Shown here piece by piece: positions 7,249-9,721 of a stretch of DNA of 9,721 nt. Source of the DNA: Pseudorhodobacter sp. (lineage in GTDB: Bacteria; Pseudomonadota; Alphaproteobacteria; Rhodobacterales; Rhodobacteraceae); NCBI GenBank assembly GCA_014378345.1, contig JACMNW010000197.1, positions 1-9,721 on the forward strand, read 5' to 3'. The position numbers and the translations under genes are program-made. The notes under the pieces are model-generated. The model saw only the letters and a program-made list of their open reading frames with translations, was not told the DNA's origin and did no database searches. Numbering within the stretch: position 1 is the first letter of the stretch; every line of letters begins with the position of its first letter.

Positions 7249-7298
7249 TCCCGATCCCTCAATGCTGCTGATTATGGCAGAAGCCTAGGGATCGGATT
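7247..7298 (+). repeat. Inverted repeat spanning the fliF leader and ribosome binding site
   Basis: CCGATCCCT (7251-7259) is the exact reverse complement of AGGGATCGG (7287-7295). With C7250 as a one-base bulge the arms extend by AAT (7247-7249) against ATT (7296-7298), giving 12 pairs. Inside the 27-base loop a smaller pair, CTGC (7265-7268) and GCAG (7277-7280), could fold as well. The 3' arm contains AGGG and GGA, the only Shine-Dalgarno-like bases before fliF. It could act as an mRNA hairpin limiting fliF translation or as a DNA operator with two half-sites 36 bp apart. Confidence 0.55.
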
Positions 7299-7304
7299 GA
7301 TGTT

Positions 7305-8903
7305 TTGCAGAACCTAATCGCACTTTGGTCATCGTTCGATGCACGCCGCCGCATTGTGATCATTGGGGCCACTTTGGCCGTATTTCTTGCCGTAATTGGC
7401 CTTGCAAGGATGGCTGGAACACCAGGAATGGGGCTGCTTTATGCTGGCCTTGACGGTGCTGCCGCTGGCGAAGTTGTGGCAGCCCTTGATCAACGCGGTG
7501 TCACATACGAAGTACGCGGTGATTCGATTTATGTCGATGCCACACAGCGCGATAGCCTGCGCATGACATTGGCTGCCGACGGGCTGCCCGCCGCGGGTGT
7601 TGCCGGATACGAATTGCTGGATGGCTTGTCAGGTTTTGGCACCACATCCCAAATGTTCGACGCCGCCTACTGGCGCGCAAAAGAGGGCGAACTGGCGCGC
7701 ACCATTTTGGCCAATCCACAAATCAAATCGGCGCGCGTTCATATCGCGCAGGCCCCCAGCCAGGTATTTCGCCGCGACCAGCGACCGACGGCCAGCGTCA
7801 CCGTATCAACAACCCAAGGCAATCTGCCAATGGGTCAGGCAGACGCCCTAAAGCACCTTGTCGCTGCAGCCGTCTCGGGGATGATGCCTGAAGATGTCGC
7901 TGTTATCGACACAGTTGGTGGGCTGATTGAAAGCAGTTCAGACACCACTTTGCCGGACGGCAACGCACAGAATCGTGCCGCAGAAATTCGCGCGAATGTC
8001 GAGCGATTGTTGATCGCAAGGGTGGGCGCCAACCGCGCCGTGGTCGAGGTCGCTTTGGATCTGGTCACAGATAGTGAAACCGTGACAGAACGTCGGTTTG
8101 ATCCGCAGGGCAAAGTAGCGATTTCGTCTGAGACCCAAGAGAAAACCGGATCAAGCACCGAACCCGGCGGCGCGGTGACCGTCGCATCCAACCTGCCACA
8201 GGGGGATACGTCCGCCGGTGGAAATGGCAAAAGCCAAACCTCTGAAACCAGTGAAAGACTTAACTTCGAAGTTTCTGAAACGACCCGCGAAGTGCAGCGC
8301 GTGCCGGGATCCATCCGCAAGCTAAGCGTGGCAGTTCTGGTTGATGGTCAGCAAGTTGTCGGTGCAGACGGTAATACCACGTGGACCGCGCGCACCGACG
8401 AAGAGCTTGCGACTTTGCGTGAACTTGTCGCCTCCGCCGTCGGGCTGGATGAGACGCGCGGCGATGTGCAGACGCTAAAATCATTGGCGTTTGAACCGGT
8501 GCCTGATTTGGGCACATCAGCCGACTCAAGCCTGCTGTCTGCGTTCGGGCCAATCAACATTATGACCGCTATTCAAATTGCGGCGCTGGCGCTGGTTGCA
8601 TTAATTCTTGGGCTGTTCGTCGTTCGGCCCATTTTGTCGGCGCAAGCGCGTATCGTGCCCGCGCTGGGTCTGCAACCGGGGCCGCTTGCCTTACCGGGGA
8701 TCGCACGTGCGCAATCTGAAGCACTGAGCGGCGAGATTGATGACGGGTCAGGCCTGCCACATTTCAAAGTGAATACCTTCGATGCGCCAGCCACGCTGAA
8801 CAACGAACCTGTGGCGCGGCTTCGGCGGCTGATCGAAGAGCGTCAGGCCGAATCTGTCGAAATTCTTCGCAGCTGGATGGAAGTTGACGAGGAAAAAGTC
8901 TGA
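7305..8903 (+). CDS. fliF: Flagellar MS-ring protein FliF
   Basis: FliF builds the MS ring in the inner membrane, the first structure of the basal body and the mount for the FliG/FliM/FliN rotor. The 532 residues suit the family. Membrane helix 1 is at about 18-38. The YscJ/FliF-type ring domains follow with LLYAGLDGAAAGEVVAAL, YELLDGLSGFGTTSQMFDAA and YWRAKEGELARTIL. A less conserved Gly/Ser/Thr-rich region lies at about 275-325, then VPGSIRKLSVAVLVDG. Membrane helix 2 is at about 418-442, and the cytosolic tail ends in EILRSWMEVDEEKV, the FliG-binding region. The start is unusual: no in-frame ATG exists, and TTG 7305 gives the family-like MQNLIALWSSFDARRR. GGA lies eight bases upstream, whereas AGGG lies 14 bases upstream, better placed for the out-of-frame ATG at 7300. 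It heads the rightward operon and its stop overlaps the next gene (TGATG). Confidence 0.96.
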   Translation: MQNLIALWSSFDARRRIVIIGATLAVFLAVIGLARMAGTPGMGLLYAGLDGAAAGEVVAALDQRGVTYEVRGDSIYVDATQRDSLRMTLAADGLPAAGVAGYELLDGLSGFGTTSQMFDAAYWRAKEGELARTILANPQIKSARVHIAQAPSQVFRRDQRPTASVTVSTTQGNLPMGQADALKHLVAAAVSGMMPEDVAVIDTVGGLIESSSDTTLPDGNAQNRAAEIRANVERLLIARVGANRAVVEVALDLVTDSETVTERRFDPQGKVAISSETQEKTGSSTEPGGAVTVASNLPQGDTSAGGNGKSQTSETSERLNFEVSETTREVQRVPGSIRKLSVAVLVDGQQVVGADGNTTWTARTDEELATLRELVASAVGLDETRGDVQTLKSLAFEPVPDLGTSADSSLLSAFGPINIMTAIQIAALALVALILGLFVVRPILSAQARIVPALGLQPGPLALPGIARAQSEALSGEIDDGSGLPHFKVNTFDAPATLNNEPVARLRRLIEERQAESVEILRSWMEVDEEKV

Positions 8904-9502
8904 TGTGCGCTTTGCGACTTGAAGTCTTCGATGTGCAAGACGCGTCGTCGACGCGTGCCACAATCGTGACTGATGCAAACCAACTCGAAGACATCCGGAT
9001 GCAGGCTTATGAACAAGGCTATACCGCCGGATGGGATGATGCCGCCTCGGCGCAATCGGAAGATCAATCCCGCATACAGGCGGATTTCGCCCGCAATCTG
9101 CAAAGCCTGGGTTTTACTTTTCATGAGGCCCGTATGCATGTCTTGCGCGCTGTGCAGCCGCTTCTCAATGAAATTGTGATCTGCCTGTTGCCAGAAATGG
9201 CGCGGGAAGCGCTTGCATCGGTGGCGCTGGAAATTCTTATGCCGCTGGCAGACGAAATGGCGGATGCGCCGGTGACCCTTGTGCTTAACCCGGCATCTCG
9301 CCCGGCGGTCGAAGCCCTGTTGGAAAAAGCAACCGGCCTGCAACTGACCGTTATCGAAGAGCCGACACTTGGCGAAGGTCAGGTTTACTTGCGGCTGGGT
9401 GATGTGGAAACCCGCGTCGATCTTGACCGCGCTACCGCTGACATCGCCACCGCTGTGCGCGATTTTTTCGATCTTACAGAAAAGGACCAACGCTATGGAT
9501 GA
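8903..9502 (+). CDS. fliH: FliH-like flagellar export ATPase regulator
   Basis: FliH binds the export ATPase FliI, holds it back and carries it with cargo to the export gate and to FliN at the C-ring. The 199 residues show the pattern of the divergent alphaproteobacterial form: AYEQGYTAGWDDA (about 34-46) is the usual short FliH motif before a helical part (about 47-110), and the C-terminal globular domain contains APVTLVLNPASRPAVEAL and TRVDLDRATADIATAVRDFF. Sequence identity to classical FliH is weak, so the assignment rests on this pattern and on its position between fliF and fliN. The ATG overlaps the fliF stop by one base and has GAGGA nine bases upstream. Its end overlaps fliN by eight bases. 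An antisense reading frame across most of it is a shadow. Confidence 0.8.
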   Translation: MCALRLEVFDVQDASSTRATIVTDANQLEDIRMQAYEQGYTAGWDDAASAQSEDQSRIQADFARNLQSLGFTFHEARMHVLRAVQPLLNEIVICLLPEMAREALASVALEILMPLADEMADAPVTLVLNPASRPAVEALLEKATGLQLTVIEEPTLGEGQVYLRLGDVETRVDLDRATADIATAVRDFFDLTEKDQRYG

Positions 9503-9721
9503 CAGCAGCGACGCCAACCCGTTTTCACAAGTGCCGATTGAGATTACCATTTGTGTGGGCAAAGCGCGCCCGCTTGTGCGGGACATTTTGCGTATGGGGC
9601 GCGATGCCGTTCTTGTGCTGGACCGCAAAGTTGACGACCTGGTTGAATTGTATGTCGGTGACCGCTTGATCGCGCGTGGCGAATTACAGGAACTTGACGG
9701 CGATCAGGCGGGTCAATTGGC
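9495..9721 (+). CDS. fliN: Flagellar motor switch protein FliN (3' end cut by window edge)
   Basis: FliN forms the lower part of the C-ring with FliM, takes part in switching of rotation, and docks FliH during export. Seventy-five complete codons are visible from ATG 9495; the short alphaproteobacterial FliN is about 90-100 residues, so only the end is missing. The SpoA (surface presentation of antigens) fold is clear: VPIEITICVGKARPLVRDIL, VLVLDRKVDDLVELYVGDRL and IARGELQELDG, in which V-x-L-x-x-G-x-x-x-L-type spacing and the YVGDRLIARGE turn are typical. The start has AAAGGA eight bases upstream and overlaps the fliH-like stop by eight bases, so translation is probably coupled. Confidence 0.95.
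   Translation, partial: MDDSSDANPFSQVPIEITICVGKARPLVRDILRMGRDAVLVLDRKVDDLVELYVGDRLIARGELQELDGDQAGQL

Larger units (their letters stand above)
7187..7304. promoter_or_regulatory. Divergent fliL/fliF control region
   Basis: 118 bp separate the GTG of fliL (minus strand) from the TTG of fliF (plus strand). Both long operons start here, so this interval should hold the promoter of each. It contains a CtrA-like box (7234-7248) and a long inverted repeat (7247-7298). Downstream of the box in the fliL direction lies TATATC (7221-7216 on the minus strand), a weak -10 candidate. I see no convincing sigma-54 element of the TGGCAC-N5-TTGC type and no good -35/-10 pair for fliF, so exact start points cannot be given. 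Confidence 0.65.

Noticed and set aside
7187..7304. Sigma-54 promoter of the type used by some Rhodobacter flagellar genes
   Set aside because: No TGGCAC-N5-TTGC-like pair with GG and GC at the required spacing on either strand.
8843..9628. 261-codon open frame on the minus strand across the FliH-like gene
   Set aside because: It lies antisense to fliF end, the FliH-like gene and fliN start, all with good ribosome sites and family patterns. The predicted peptide is rich in Arg, His, Cys and Phe without domain pattern.

Overview
The window is a continuous piece of a flagellar gene cluster. Gene order, protein character and the mid-50s-looking GC content suggest an alphaproteobacterium of the Rhodobacterales (Roseobacter group or relatives). 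The diagnostic features are the MotA – MotE-like – FliL block, a FliF of 532 residues, and a candidate CtrA box in the divergent promoter. I see no RNA genes, insertion sequences, CRISPR arrays or signs of recent transfer.

There are two divergent transcription units around a 118-bp control region (7187-7304). Leftward on the minus strand, in transcription order: fliL (7186-6701), a small membrane/coiled-coil protein (6688-6299), a MotE-like protein (6302-5730), motA (5664-4795), a large exported protein with an AMIN-like N-terminus and a helical-repeat C-terminus (4798-2573), an exported SLT-type lytic transglycosylase (2447-1728) and flhA (1731 to beyond the left edge, 577 residues visible). 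Four-base ATGA overlaps join small protein/MotE-like, motA/AMIN protein and transglycosylase/flhA, so this is almost certainly one operon. Rightward on the plus strand: fliF (7305-8903), a FliH-like gene (8903-9502) and fliN (9495 to beyond the right edge), with overlapping ends.

Together the genes cover several layers of one machine. FliF is the MS ring, FliN is part of the C-ring, and the FliH-like protein and FlhA belong to the export apparatus. MotA is the stator subunit with FliL as its partner, and the transglycosylase probably opens peptidoglycan. Three accessory proteins of less defined function lie between fliL and the transglycosylase, next to motA. motB is not in the window.

The items most worth a second look are: (1) the 741-residue AMIN/helical-repeat protein translationally coupled to motA, a candidate periplasmic stator or peptidoglycan-linked motor factor; (2) the small coiled-coil membrane protein and the MotE-like protein coupled to each other upstream of motA; (3) the CtrA-like box CTAA-N7-TTAA at 7234-7248; (4) a 9-bp perfect (12-bp with a bulge) inverted repeat whose 3' arm contains the Shine-Dalgarno-like sequence of fliF; and (5) the odd fliF start, a TTG just inside an out-of-frame ATG that has the better-placed ribosome binding site. 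Most of the operon is conventional flagellar biology. I did not find a wholly unknown system outside it.
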